DNA of 43,749 bases from Chloroflexota bacterium (GTDB lineage: Bacteria > Chloroflexota > Limnocylindria > Limnocylindrales > CSP1-4), in the NCBI GenBank assembly GCA_003156975.1, contig PMIE01000038.1, positions 1 through 43,749 of the forward strand, in the 5' to 3' direction. Position 1 is the stretch's first letter, and the number at the start of each line of letters is the position of its first letter. The position numbers were made by a program, and so were the translations under genes. Below, piece by piece: positions 33,217 to 40,889 of this stretch. A model generated the notes under the pieces. The model did not search any database and was not told where the DNA came from. It saw only the letters and a program-made list of their open reading frames with translations.

Positions 33217-33693
33217 ATGAAAACACTTGCGATTCGACTTCTCCGCGTTGCTGTTGTCGTCCTCCTGCTCGGAACCGTGCTCGTGCAGGTACTCCTGCCC
33301 GTGTTCGCGTCTGAGGAAGGGAAGACCTTCCCCGAGGTCGCCTACCTCGTCGTTCCATACTCGGTGGCCGCCATTCTCTTCATCGGCTGCGGTCAGGTGG
33401 CGCTGCTCGTCGTCTGGCGGCTGCTGTCCATGGTCAACGGCGGGGTCATCTTCACCCGCCGCTCCCTGCGCTGGGTCGACGTCATCACGGCCTGCGCGGC
33501 GGTCGCCACGGTTCTGAGCGCAGGCGTCTTGATCCACATGCTCGGTTTCGTCCCCGGCGGCGGCGGACCGATGGTCTATTACCTGGCCGCCTGCGTCGCC
33601 GGCGGGCTGGCGTTCGTGCTCCTTATGGTCGTCATGCGAGGCCTGCTCGAGTCGGCGATCGCCGACCGCACCGAGCTCGACGAGGTGGTCTGA
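33217..33693 (+). CDS. DUF2975 family membrane protein
   Basis: A 158-residue protein with four membrane helices (LAIRLLRVAVVVLLLGTVLV, VPYSVAAILFIGCGQVALLV, ITACAAVATVLSAGVLI, and a final VYYLAACVAGGLAFVLLMVV) and the inter-helix segment VNGGVIFTRRSLRWV typical of DUF2975. The family is almost always paired with a small XRE regulator, as here: the next gene starts inside this stop codon (TGATG). The ATG 33217 is preferred over an upstream start because it opens the first helix and coincides with the predicted transcription start. The function of the family is unknown; a membrane sensor that holds or signals to the XRE protein is a common supposition. Confidence 0.85.
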   Translation: MKTLAIRLLRVAVVVLLLGTVLVQVLLPVFASEEGKTFPEVAYLVVPYSVAAILFIGCGQVALLVVWRLLSMVNGGVIFTRRSLRWVDVITACAAVATVLSAGVLIHMLGFVPGGGGPMVYYLAACVAGGLAFVLLMVVMRGLLESAIADRTELDEVV

Positions 33694-33923
33694 TGGCCGT
33701 CATCGTCGACCTCGACGTCATGCTCGCCCGGCGGAAGATGTGCGTGGGCGACTTCGCCGACGCCGTCGGCATCACCCCGGCGAACGTCGCGGTCTTGAAG
33801 AACGGCCGCGCTCGAGCAATTCGCTTCACCACCCTGGACTCGATCTGCCGGGTGCTCGATTGCCAGCCGGGCGACATCCTCCGGTGGACCGCCGACCCGC
33901 CCGCCGGCGGGCCTCAGGCGTAG
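33693..33923 (+). CDS. Small XRE/Cro-CI regulator paired with DUF2975
   Basis: A 76-residue protein that is essentially one helix-turn-helix (HTH_26/YozG-like): LDVMLARRKMCVGDFADAVG, then ITPANVAVLKNGRARAIRFT and LDSICRVLDCQPGDILRW. It overlaps the DUF2975 stop (TGATG), so it is translationally coupled. The pair is widespread in high-GC Gram-positives and Firmicutes. Its 3' end overlaps by ten bases the convergent transporter gene ending at 33914. The target is likely its own promoter at 33182; not shown. Confidence 0.88.
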   Translation: MAVIVDLDVMLARRKMCVGDFADAVGITPANVAVLKNGRARAIRFTTLDSICRVLDCQPGDILRWTADPPAGGPQA

Positions 33924-34864
33924 GCGACCGCCACGAGCGAGAAGGCGACGAGAGTCACGACAGTCGCCAGCGAAAGAGTGTTGATCGCGTACTCGCGGTC
34001 GTAGGCCCACCGAGAATCGGGCGCGACGAACAACGGAATGACGAAGGGCGGCGGGAGGACTGCCATCGTCATGACGGCCGCCTGCTGCAGCCGATCGAGG
34101 TGGAGCAACCCGTCCACTACCACCAGGTTGAAGACGATCGCGAGGACTACCCAGATCGCCAGGCGGACGGCGACCGTGCGCGCCGGCCGGCCGAGCGACC
34201 CACGGCTCAAACGTGTGCCATAGCCGATGACCATGGCGATGAGCGGCGTCGTAAGAGAGGCGACGAGCGTAAGAGTTTCCAGTGCGGCCTTGCCCATGGA
34301 GCTGCCGTCGAGGAAGGAGCCGAGCCCGACGATACTGCCGAGCATCCCGCCGGCGATGCCGAGGATGACCGGAGTCCGGACGAATGACAGGGCGGTCGAG
34401 CGCAACGACGGCATCTCGCCGGTGGAACCGCGCGCGAGGACCGTCGCCAGAACGAAGAAGACGAACACGACCTGGCCGATGTCGACGATGGCGAATCGAT
34501 ACAGCTGGGCCGAGCCGAACGTCGCGCCGAAGATCGCGTAGCCGAGCATGCCCGCCTCGAACCCGGTCAGAAGCGCGGGCAGCAGCGGCGATGTCACCCC
34601 GATGGCCCGGCCGATCCAGCGGCCCGTGGCGAGGAGGATCACGCAGGCTCCGAAGACGCTCACCACGATCCAGAGGTAGCGAGGTTCGAGCGAGACCCGC
34701 AGAAACGTCAGGAACAACGCCGAGGGCAGGGCCAGTTTGAGCACGATCGATCGCAGGTCGTCGACCGTATCGGGGCGGATCACCGAGCGGCGTCGGAGCA
34801 GCGCGCCCAGCACGAAGAGCAGGAGAACCGGAACGACGCGCGCGAGCGCGTCCACGTAGACCAT
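33914..34864 (-). CDS. AEC-family (auxin efflux carrier) transporter
   Basis: A 316-residue protein with about ten membrane helices arranged as two five-helix halves. Motifs fitting the AEC/Mem_trans family are the N-terminal VLLLFVLGALLRRR, the internal PALLTGFEAGMLGYAIFG and LTTPLIAMVIGYGTRL, and the late PPPFVIPLFV. Such carriers export or import organic acids such as malate. The ATG at 34864 has the Shine-Dalgarno CAGGA six bases upstream, so I reject a longer start at 34912. It converges with the XRE gene, overlapping by ten bases. Substrate unknown. Confidence 0.82.
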   Translation of the reverse strand: MVYVDALARVVPVLLLFVLGALLRRRSVIRPDTVDDLRSIVLKLALPSALFLTFLRVSLEPRYLWIVVSVFGACVILLATGRWIGRAIGVTSPLLPALLTGFEAGMLGYAIFGATFGSAQLYRFAIVDIGQVVFVFFVLATVLARGSTGEMPSLRSTALSFVRTPVILGIAGGMLGSIVGLGSFLDGSSMGKAALETLTLVASLTTPLIAMVIGYGTRLSRGSLGRPARTVAVRLAIWVVLAIVFNLVVVDGLLHLDRLQQAAVMTMAVLPPPFVIPLFVAPDSRWAYDREYAINTLSLATVVTLVAFSLVAVAYA

Positions 34865-35088
34865 GAAGACTCCTGTCGGATGACGGTGGCCGGTCAGCCG
34901 CGGGCGCGACATCGATGGCCTCCGATTATGGCCCAGCGATCGGCACTCGCGCCCGCCGGCAGATGCGCCGACAGATGCGCCGGCGGAAGCGCCGGCGGAA
35001 GCGCCGACGCCCGGGCTTCAGCGCTTCAGGACTTGAGCCGGCACTCCGTCCGGCGAGTACGGATTCCCGAGCAACACGCCCTCGGCCC

Positions 35089-37407
35089 CTAGGAACCGTC
35101 CTTCTGTCTGAGGATGGCGACGAGCGCGGAGTCGAGCGGAGGCGCCAGTGACAGGCAGTAGGTCGCCGTAACGTGGTGGGTGTCCCGGAACACGATCATG
35201 CCGTTGATGACCACGGGGCAGGAGCCCGAACCGGGACAGGTCCAGCTCTCGGTGCCGATCATCTTCAGGCCCGTGGTGGAGGCCTTGACGGCCGTGGTCT
35301 CCCGGACGCTCCAGTAGCCGTTTCGCCCTACCAAGCGCGAGTAGGCGCAGCGCCGGTAGTCGGACGTGTGGCTCGACAGGCACGTCGGGACGTTCTCGTT
35401 CCAGGGGTACAGGAAATCCTCGATCAGCACCCGGGTGGTGGTCGCGGGCAGCTTGTCGGTCTCTCGCGCGAGGGCCCGCCCGAGCACCTTTGCGTCGACA
35501 TCCGATCCGTCGGGATTGATGATGGCCCGTCTCATCGCGACCAGCGCGAGGTTCACGCCGCTGCGCTGGACGTCTGTGAGAACTCGGGCGTTCCACGTTT
35601 CGCAAGCGCGGTACTCACCGCTACCGTATTGGCCCATTCGCATGTCGACGAACGGGCAGGCCATCTTGGCGTAGACCAGCAATCGCCAGCCGTGGGCTGC
35701 GGCGACTGCATTCACAGCCGGGAACAGGGCCGATGCGTGCGAGTCGCCGATGAGGGCGATGGTGTACGAGCCGGACGGGTTGCCGAAGACGCACTTGCCG
35801 GCGCCCGGAGGCGTAACGGCGCGAGTGTCGTAGAGACAGCCGTTGAGAACGGTGGCCTCGTAGTCGGTCGCCGCCTTACCGACGGATGGCTGCAGGCCCA
35901 CGACGGAGTAGGAGGACGGTGTCGCCGGACTCGGGGCCGGAGTGATCGCCGCAGTCCAGCCGGGCGCGATCGAGGGCATGCTCGCCGATGCCTCGGTCGA
36001 TGTCCCGGCCGACGCCGCCGTCGGAGTCAACCCTGGCGAAGGCGGCGCCGTCGGAGGGTCCGTGACCTGGGCGACGATGCTGGCGGACGGCGCCGGGGCA
36101 TCCAGACTCGCCAGCGTGTTCTGCGCGCCGATGCTCAGGCACGTGGCAACGAGAGCGACTGCCAGCATGGCCCCCACACCGGCGGTGACGAGGCGCCTGG
36201 GACTCGGCAATGAGATGCGCCCGCGCCGGAACGGCTCCTCGACGAAGGCCCAGGAGGCGAACGCCACCGGTATCGCAAGCGCCGCCAGCGCGAGCGCCTG
36301 GACCGGTTGGAGCACCTGCGGCGCGCCGAGCATGGTCGGCGAGAGCGCGTCGGGACCGTTGAGCGCCGCTCCGCCAAGCAGCAGGATCGGCCAGTGCCAC
36401 AGGTAGAGCGAGTAGCTGATCTTACCCACGAAGCGCAGTGGCGGAGTGCGAAGCAGGACGCCGGGACCCCATTTTGCTGCGCCCGAGGCGATCAGGACGA
36501 CGGCGGCAACAGTGGGTGCGAGTGCCGCGACCCCCGGGTACGCCACGACGGACGAATTGAGAGTCAGGGCATCGAAGGCGAGGACGCCGAGGGCCACCCA
36601 GCCGAGCCCGGTCAGGGCTCGCGAACACGCGGTCCGCAGCCGCGCGGCAACCCGAGCCGGGGCTCCGGTCCAGAGGGCGAGCAGGCCCCCGGCCGCGAGC
36701 TGCCACGCGCGGGTCGGCAGCATGTAGAAGGCGAAGGCCGGGTTGTTGTCCGTGATTGCAACGTTGACCGCGAACGAAATCACGGCGATGGCCACGAGCG
36801 CCGCAACGATCCCGGCTCGCGGACGGCGCCAGGCTACGACGAGCAGGATGGCGGGCCAGACCAGGTAGAACTGCTCCTCTACGCCGAGCGACCAGAAGTG
36901 CAGGAACGGCGAGTACTGAGTGGGGTTGAAGTAGTCGGTCGTGATGGCGTAGCGGATGTTGGCGATAGACAGGGCGGCCACGGCGCCGTCGGTCATCGTG
37001 TCCGGCAGAGACGCGAGAGGGATCAGGATGTAGGCCAGGGGCAGGACGATCAGCAGTGTCACGATTGCTGCCGGAAGGATGCGCCGCACCCGCCGGGCGT
37101 AGAACCGCAGGAAGCTGATCGTGCCGCTGCGCTCGCGCTCTCGAACGAGCAGCCCCGTGATCAGGTAGCCGGAGATCACGAAGAAGAGGTCCACCCCAAG
37201 GAAGCCGCCGGGCAGCAGCAACGAGGATCCAGACAGCAGGGCGGCGTGGTAGAGCACGACCATGAGCACCGCGACCCCGCGAAGGCCCTCCACGTCGGGC
37301 CTGAAGTTGTCGGCGGCGGCGGCCTTTGCGTCGGCTGGCACGTCGGCCGGTGCCACGCGATCCGCCGCGGGCGTATCGGCCGCCGTGAATTGGGTCTTAT
37401 CGGTCAA
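35089..37407 (-). CDS. OafA/YrhL-type acyltransferase with C-terminal SGNH domain
   Basis: A 772-residue membrane enzyme that should O-acylate an extracytoplasmic polysaccharide or similar acceptor. Residues 35-430 are the acyltransferase-3 domain: FRPDVEGLRGVAVLMVVLYH at the start, GGFLGVDLFFVISGYLIT, and the conserved FWSLGVEEQFYLVWP. A Pro/Thr/Ser linker (about 440-520) leads to an SGNH hydrolase-like domain (about 530-772) with block I IALIGDSHA and a C-terminal DTHHVT, providing Ser and His (the Asp-x-x-His pair is adjacent). The start is TTG at 37407; its N-terminal 30 residues are Ala/Asp-rich. It is the last intact gene before the right border of the putative island. Surface-modification acyltransferases are common cargo of such islands. 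Confidence 0.92.
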   Translation of the reverse strand: MTDKTQFTAADTPAADRVAPADVPADAKAAAADNFRPDVEGLRGVAVLMVVLYHAALLSGSSLLLPGGFLGVDLFFVISGYLITGLLVRERERSGTISFLRFYARRVRRILPAAIVTLLIVLPLAYILIPLASLPDTMTDGAVAALSIANIRYAITTDYFNPTQYSPFLHFWSLGVEEQFYLVWPAILLVVAWRRPRAGIVAALVAIAVISFAVNVAITDNNPAFAFYMLPTRAWQLAAGGLLALWTGAPARVAARLRTACSRALTGLGWVALGVLAFDALTLNSSVVAYPGVAALAPTVAAVVLIASGAAKWGPGVLLRTPPLRFVGKISYSLYLWHWPILLLGGAALNGPDALSPTMLGAPQVLQPVQALALAALAIPVAFASWAFVEEPFRRGRISLPSPRRLVTAGVGAMLAVALVATCLSIGAQNTLASLDAPAPSASIVAQVTDPPTAPPSPGLTPTAASAGTSTEASASMPSIAPGWTAAITPAPSPATPSSYSVVGLQPSVGKAATDYEATVLNGCLYDTRAVTPPGAGKCVFGNPSGSYTIALIGDSHASALFPAVNAVAAAHGWRLLVYAKMACPFVDMRMGQYGSGEYRACETWNARVLTDVQRSGVNLALVAMRRAIINPDGSDVDAKVLGRALARETDKLPATTTRVLIEDFLYPWNENVPTCLSSHTSDYRRCAYSRLVGRNGYWSVRETTAVKASTTGLKMIGTESWTCPGSGSCPVVINGMIVFRDTHHVTATYCLSLAPPLDSALVAILRQKDGS

Positions 37408-37474
37408 GAGTCCCCTCTGCGGTTGTCTGGCGCCCTGGACTGCGCCATGTTACAGAGCGTCCAACGGCATATCT

Positions 37475-37582
37475 GACTCGACCGGGTGGGACCGCTCATA
37501 AGCACTCCGAAGAGGTCCTCGGCAAGCCGACCTGCGGGCACTATGCCATCCATCAGCGCCGAACGCCCGCGAATGCCGTGGC
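37475..37582 (+). pseudogene. Fragment of a paralogue of the His/Cys gene at 29387
   Basis: The frame from 37497 reads HKHSEEVLGKPTCGHY and ends at a TAG at 37584-37586. It matches HEHCEEVLGKPTCDHY of the gene at 29387. Just upstream LDRVG in another frame matches LSRLG, so there is a frameshift. The DNA is also similar (GAAGAGGTnCTCGGCAAGCC in both). No start or N-terminal part is present. Confidence 0.7.
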
Positions 37583-37594
37583 CTAGACTTGGAG

Positions 37595-37642
37595 ACCGCT
37601 GGACGAGAGTCCCGTGAGTTCGAATCCCGCCCTCTCCGCCAA
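37595..37642 (+). repeat. Putative attR: truncated copy of the tRNA-Ser 3' end
   Basis: 48 bases matching 28947-28994 with two differences, both in the T-arm 3' strand and its neighbour (TCTCAC has become TCCCGC), which weaken the T-stem. The 5' half of a tRNA is absent upstream, so it is not a functional tRNA. It matches the far-side remnant left by integration at a tRNA 3' end. Confidence 0.65.
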
Positions 37643-37726
37643 ACGGCCGGGGGATGGCTGAGGTCGAAATGCTGCAGAGGTCAGGGCGCTATGCGTCAAG
37701 GGCCTCGTCACGTAGAGGGAGAACGC

Positions 37727-38446
37727 ATGACCAGCCAGCAGCCGCCGAACACGCCACCGGGCCAGTGGCCGGGCTACCCGCCACCGCCGACGCCACCGGG
37801 CCAGTGGCCGGGCTATCCGCCACCGCCGACGCCACCGGGCCAGTGGCCGGGCTACCCGCCACCGCCGACACCACCGGGCCAGTGGCCGGGCTATCCGCCA
37901 GCCGGCGCACCGGGGCAGCCGTGGGCCCAATACCTGGATCCCTATGCGCGTCGCAAGACGCCCAAGCGCACGTACGTCTACCTCGCGCTGTGGATTACCG
38001 GCGTGGCCTTTCTGGCTTTCACAATCATCATCGGCGGCTACTCCACCTACACGCTCCAGACGCGAACGGCCCGAACGGACGCCACCATCGCCAGGGAAGT
38101 ACCGGAGGCCGGCAGGAGCCACGGGTACGCGACCACGTATACGTGGGTGGTGGATGGGATCACATACTCGGGCTATCAGACCCGCACCGACAAGCACTAC
38201 TGGTCGGATCCGCCTTTCGTCTGCTACAACCCCGGCGATCCAGGCCAGGGGACGCTTGCCTGGCCGGACCGGCAGGACTGCTCCAGCATGAGTTGGGGTC
38301 CGGTGGTCTGGATCGAAAACATCGTCCTCCTTGGCCTCCTCCTCGGCGGCACCGCCCTTGCCTTCAAGAAGTGGCGCAAGTGGCGCCGCTTCGCTCGCCT
38401 GGCAAACGCGACCCCTGTCTCGGAGGTGAACAGTGGCCGGATCTGA
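37727..38446 (+). CDS. DUF3592-like membrane protein with Pro-rich tandem repeats
   Basis: A 239-residue protein. Residues 5-65 are four near-perfect copies of the 13-residue unit TPPGQWPGYPPPP, a flexible cytoplasmic tail. A membrane helix (about residues 82-105) leads to an extracytoplasmic beta domain (TDATIAREVPEAGRSHGYAT, then YTWVVDGITYSGYQT), and a second helix (IVLLGLLLGGTALAF) precedes a basic tail. The layout of helix, small beta domain with 'V.Y.Y.V.G..Y.G', helix is that of DUF3592. ATG 37727 has the Shine-Dalgarno AGAGGGA six bases upstream. It is the first intact gene beyond the tRNA fragment. Function unknown. Confidence 0.7.
   Translation: MTSQQPPNTPPGQWPGYPPPPTPPGQWPGYPPPPTPPGQWPGYPPPPTPPGQWPGYPPAGAPGQPWAQYLDPYARRKTPKRTYVYLALWITGVAFLAFTIIIGGYSTYTLQTRTARTDATIAREVPEAGRSHGYATTYTWVVDGITYSGYQTRTDKHYWSDPPFVCYNPGDPGQGTLAWPDRQDCSSMSWGPVVWIENIVLLGLLLGGTALAFKKWRKWRRFARLANATPVSEVNSGRI
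37748..37905 (+). repeat. 39-bp coding minisatellite, four copies
   Basis: Four in-frame copies of a 39-base unit (beginning ACGCCACCGGGCCAGTGGCC), differing mainly by C/T at one position (CTACCC or CTATCC) and the last copy truncated. Copies are nearly identical, so copy number is probably variable between strains. Confidence 0.9.
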
Positions 38447-38651
38447 GCACCGGGGCTCCAGCGGTGATTCGCACTTCTGACGCGGCGTCACGGCGGCACT
38501 GCACCCCACGAACAACCGACGCTGTGCGGCCCGAAAGGATGCACAGGAGTGGGACCATCAGGGAAGGCACCTAGGGCAAAACCCGACCGACACCCCAATT
38601 GGTCGCCAATTCATCTGGCTTCATAGGCGACCCGATTCCGGAGGTCGAGAG

Positions 38652-38870
38652 GTGTTCACCCGCAAGATGCCTGAAGTGCCGAACGCGGATCTGATCGATC
38701 TGTTGCTCGATGCCGATCAGCCGACGCGCAAGCTGCTTCTCTTCCAGGCTCTCCAGTCTGGTTCGATCATGAAGAGTGAGGCCGAGGAGGTCATCGCCCA
38801 GGTGGCCAGACTCGAGCGCGCTGCGGCACCGCGACGGGTCAAGCCCAAGGCCGACGCTCAGGCCGCCTAG
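38652..38870 (+). CDS. Small conserved-looking protein of unknown function
   Basis: A 72-residue soluble protein starting with GTG. It has two amphipathic helices (DLIDLLLDADQPTRKLLLFQ, then SIMKSEAEEVIAQVARLERA) and a basic Ala/Lys tail. A GGAGG sequence lies about nine bases upstream. Codon pattern and composition fit neighbouring genes. I do not recognise it; the helical hairpin would suit a small protein-binding or regulatory role. Confidence 0.55.
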   Translation: MFTRKMPEVPNADLIDLLLDADQPTRKLLLFQALQSGSIMKSEAEEVIAQVARLERAAAPRRVKPKADAQAA

Positions 38871-38908
38871 ATCGGGCGGCCAATGATGCGGCTCGGGCCC
38901 AAGTCCCC

Positions 38909-38914
38909 CATACT
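38909..38914 (+). promoter_or_regulatory. -10 element with leaderless start, DUF3298-like gene
   Basis: CATACT is followed by six bases and then the ATG at 38921, the same geometry as the promoter at 33205-33210. No Shine-Dalgarno precedes the ATG. The -35 region is weak, so this is moderately supported. Confidence 0.5.
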
Positions 38915-38920
38915 CGGGGA

Positions 38921-39832
38921 ATGAGGTCTCGTCGCAAGTCCCTCTTCGAGCGCATCGTCGATCTTGTTCCTGCCCTGGTTGTCGTCGGTGTCGGCGTTGC
39001 GGGCGTGTCCATCGCCATGAACGTCCTGGTTACGGCGCCGCCCGTCGCGATCTTCCGCAGCCCCGGCCCCTCGGCCTCAGTGGGGCCCTCCTTTCCGGAC
39101 TCACCGTCCCCGCTGGCGCTCACATCTGCCGAGCCGTCGGTTACTCCGGTTCCGACCGCATCCCTCACCAACCAGCAGCCCAGGTTCGTGCACTCCGTCA
39201 TCAAGGACGCCGACTCCGGCGGCGTCTGGAGTGTCCAGCTCAACTACCCCGCCTTCATCCTGGGGCAAACGCCCTGGGCGCAACAGATCGACTCGGACAT
39301 CCGGGGCGATCTGAACACGAGGGCCGACCAGTGGGAGTTGGGACCGGCGGCGTACCGCAGCGCCAAGGGGAAGACCAACACCCTGACCGGTTCGTTCACC
39401 ACGGAGATGGTCACCCCAACACTCGCCTCGTGGACACTCACTTTCGTCGATGACAGCGCCACAACCACGCCAGTCACGACAATCGAGACGCTGAACTACG
39501 ACCTGGGCACGGGTCAGCGGATCGTCCTCGATGACATCTTCATCGACAGCACATCCGCCATGGGCTTCGTCTCGGACCTGGCCCCGGCATACGTCAAAGG
39601 CCAGCTCGGCGCCGACTACGATCCGGCTCTGGTGAGCGCAGGAACCAGTCCGTTGCTCGCCAACTGGGATCACTGGGCCCTCACCAAGACCGGGCTCAGG
39701 ATCACTTTCGATCCATATCAGGTCTCGATCCACGCTGCCCCTCTGGTCTCGATCGTCGTGCCGTGGAGTGCGCTGACTTCGGTGATGATCCAGACCGGCC
39801 CGGTTGCGAGGCTGGCGGGCCTCTCGTCCTAG
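38921..39832 (+). CDS. Membrane-anchored RsiV/DUF3298-like protein
   Basis: A 303-residue protein with one N-terminal membrane helix (PALVVVGVGVAGVSIAMNVL), a Ser/Pro/Thr linker, and an extracytoplasmic domain with the DUF4163/DUF3298 layout. This layout comprises VWSVQLNYPAFI at the start, YDLGTGQRIVLDDIF (matching the 'tG..l.L.dlF' motif), NWDHWALTKTGLRITFDPYQ (the 'f..t..GL.f.f..Y.v' motif) and VVPWSALTSVM. It is the paralogue of the lipoprotein at 16697. DUF3298 domains occur in RsiV, which senses lysozyme, and in other cell-wall-associated proteins. There is no cytoplasmic anti-sigma domain here, so an RsiV-like role is unlikely. Confidence 0.7.
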   Translation: MRSRRKSLFERIVDLVPALVVVGVGVAGVSIAMNVLVTAPPVAIFRSPGPSASVGPSFPDSPSPLALTSAEPSVTPVPTASLTNQQPRFVHSVIKDADSGGVWSVQLNYPAFILGQTPWAQQIDSDIRGDLNTRADQWELGPAAYRSAKGKTNTLTGSFTTEMVTPTLASWTLTFVDDSATTTPVTTIETLNYDLGTGQRIVLDDIFIDSTSAMGFVSDLAPAYVKGQLGADYDPALVSAGTSPLLANWDHWALTKTGLRITFDPYQVSIHAAPLVSIVVPWSALTSVMIQTGPVARLAGLSS

Positions 39833-39929
39833 GATCTGCAACATATGGCCCCGAACTTAGAGGCCACGTATCCTTGGCACGGGCGACGAAACAGTCACGG
39901 CGGGCCCGACCGCAACTTCGGAGGACTCC

Positions 39930-40832
39930 ATGGCGGCTGAGTACAACGCGACGGTAGCCAGCAGGGTCGAGGTCGCTCCTGGTCTGGTCATCCTTAGAGT
40001 GGTGCCGGACACGCTGCCGCTCGAGTTCAAGGCCGGCCAGTACGTCGTTCTGGGCCTCAAGGCATCCGAACCGCGCATCGACGAGTCGGAGCAGGAAGGC
40101 GCCCCCGATGTTGCCGCCGGAGCGCCCGAAGCCGGAGCCGCCGCCGGAACCCCCGAGAGTCAGGCCGCCGTCGACGCCCAGGCTGCCGCTATCGTCACAG
40201 TCGCCGCCGATCCGGACCGGATGATCCGTCGCGCGTATTCGATAGCCTCCGAGAGCCGCTCAAGCGAATACGTCGAGTTCTACCTGACCGTTGTGATGAG
40301 TGGCGAACTGACGCCCCGGCTCTTCAACCTCAAGGTCAGGGACCGCTTGTACATCGGGCCGAAGGCCGTCGGCGTCTTCACGCTGGACAAGGCGCCGGGC
40401 AAGCATCTGCTCATGGTCGGCACCGGCACCGGCCTTGCGCCGTACATGTCGATGCTCCGCAGCGAACTCGTGTGCAATGGGCCGCGTCAATTCGTCGTTG
40501 TCCACGGCGCGCGGTATTCGTGGGACCTCGGGTATCGCACCGAGCTTTCGGGCCTGGCCCGACATTGTGCCAACTTCCACTACCTCCCGGTCATCACCCG
40601 GCCGCAGGAAGACGTCACGTGGCGCGGTCGCAGCGGCTACCTCCAGAACGTCATCGCCTCCGATGCGATAGAGGTGGAGACCGGTCTGGCGCTCACTCCG
40701 GAGAACTTCGACATCTTCCTGTGCGGCAATCCGGGCATGATTGACACCGTGATCGCCTGGGCCGAGGCCCGCGGCTTCGTCAAGGACAAGGGCCACGACA
40801 CAGGCACGCTCCACACCGAGGAATACTGGTAG
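39930..40832 (+). CDS. fpr: Ferredoxin/flavodoxin-NADP+ reductase with Ala-rich insertion
   Basis: A 300-residue FAD enzyme moving electrons between NADPH and ferredoxin or flavodoxin. The FAD-binding motif RRAYSIAS, the NADP motif GTGTGLAPYMSML, the second NADP block CGNPGMI, and the C-terminal aromatic EEYW (Fpr-type, stacking on the flavin) are all present. Between the FAD-domain strands, residues about 47-92 form an acidic/Ala-rich insertion (EQEGAPDVAAGAPEAGAAAG and onwards) not found in typical Fpr of about 255 residues. The ATG has the Shine-Dalgarno GGAGGA about six bases upstream. The AroE-family gene follows after 57 bases. Confidence 0.92.
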   Translation: MAAEYNATVASRVEVAPGLVILRVVPDTLPLEFKAGQYVVLGLKASEPRIDESEQEGAPDVAAGAPEAGAAAGTPESQAAVDAQAAAIVTVAADPDRMIRRAYSIASESRSSEYVEFYLTVVMSGELTPRLFNLKVRDRLYIGPKAVGVFTLDKAPGKHLLMVGTGTGLAPYMSMLRSELVCNGPRQFVVVHGARYSWDLGYRTELSGLARHCANFHYLPVITRPQEDVTWRGRSGYLQNVIASDAIEVETGLALTPENFDIFLCGNPGMIDTVIAWAEARGFVKDKGHDTGTLHTEEYW

Positions 40833-40889
40833 GTCGAGCGCCGCTGGCGCGTCCAATCGACTGACTCTGGCCCCACGAGAGAGAGCGGC

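Larger units (their letters stand above)
37408..37726. other. Right border of the island: gene remnant and tRNA-Ser fragment
   Basis: About 320 bases with no intact gene. It contains a broken piece of the His/Cys gene family (37475-37545) followed about 50 bases later by the 3' fragment of tRNA-Ser (37595-37642), then the Shine-Dalgarno of the next gene. Confidence 0.7.

Noticed and set aside
37595-37642. A second functional tRNA-Ser
   Set aside because: Only the 3' half is present, the T-stem is damaged, and no matching 5' half lies upstream.
37748-37905. CRISPR-like array
   Set aside because: The units are contiguous in-frame coding repeats without spacers, and no cas genes are present.
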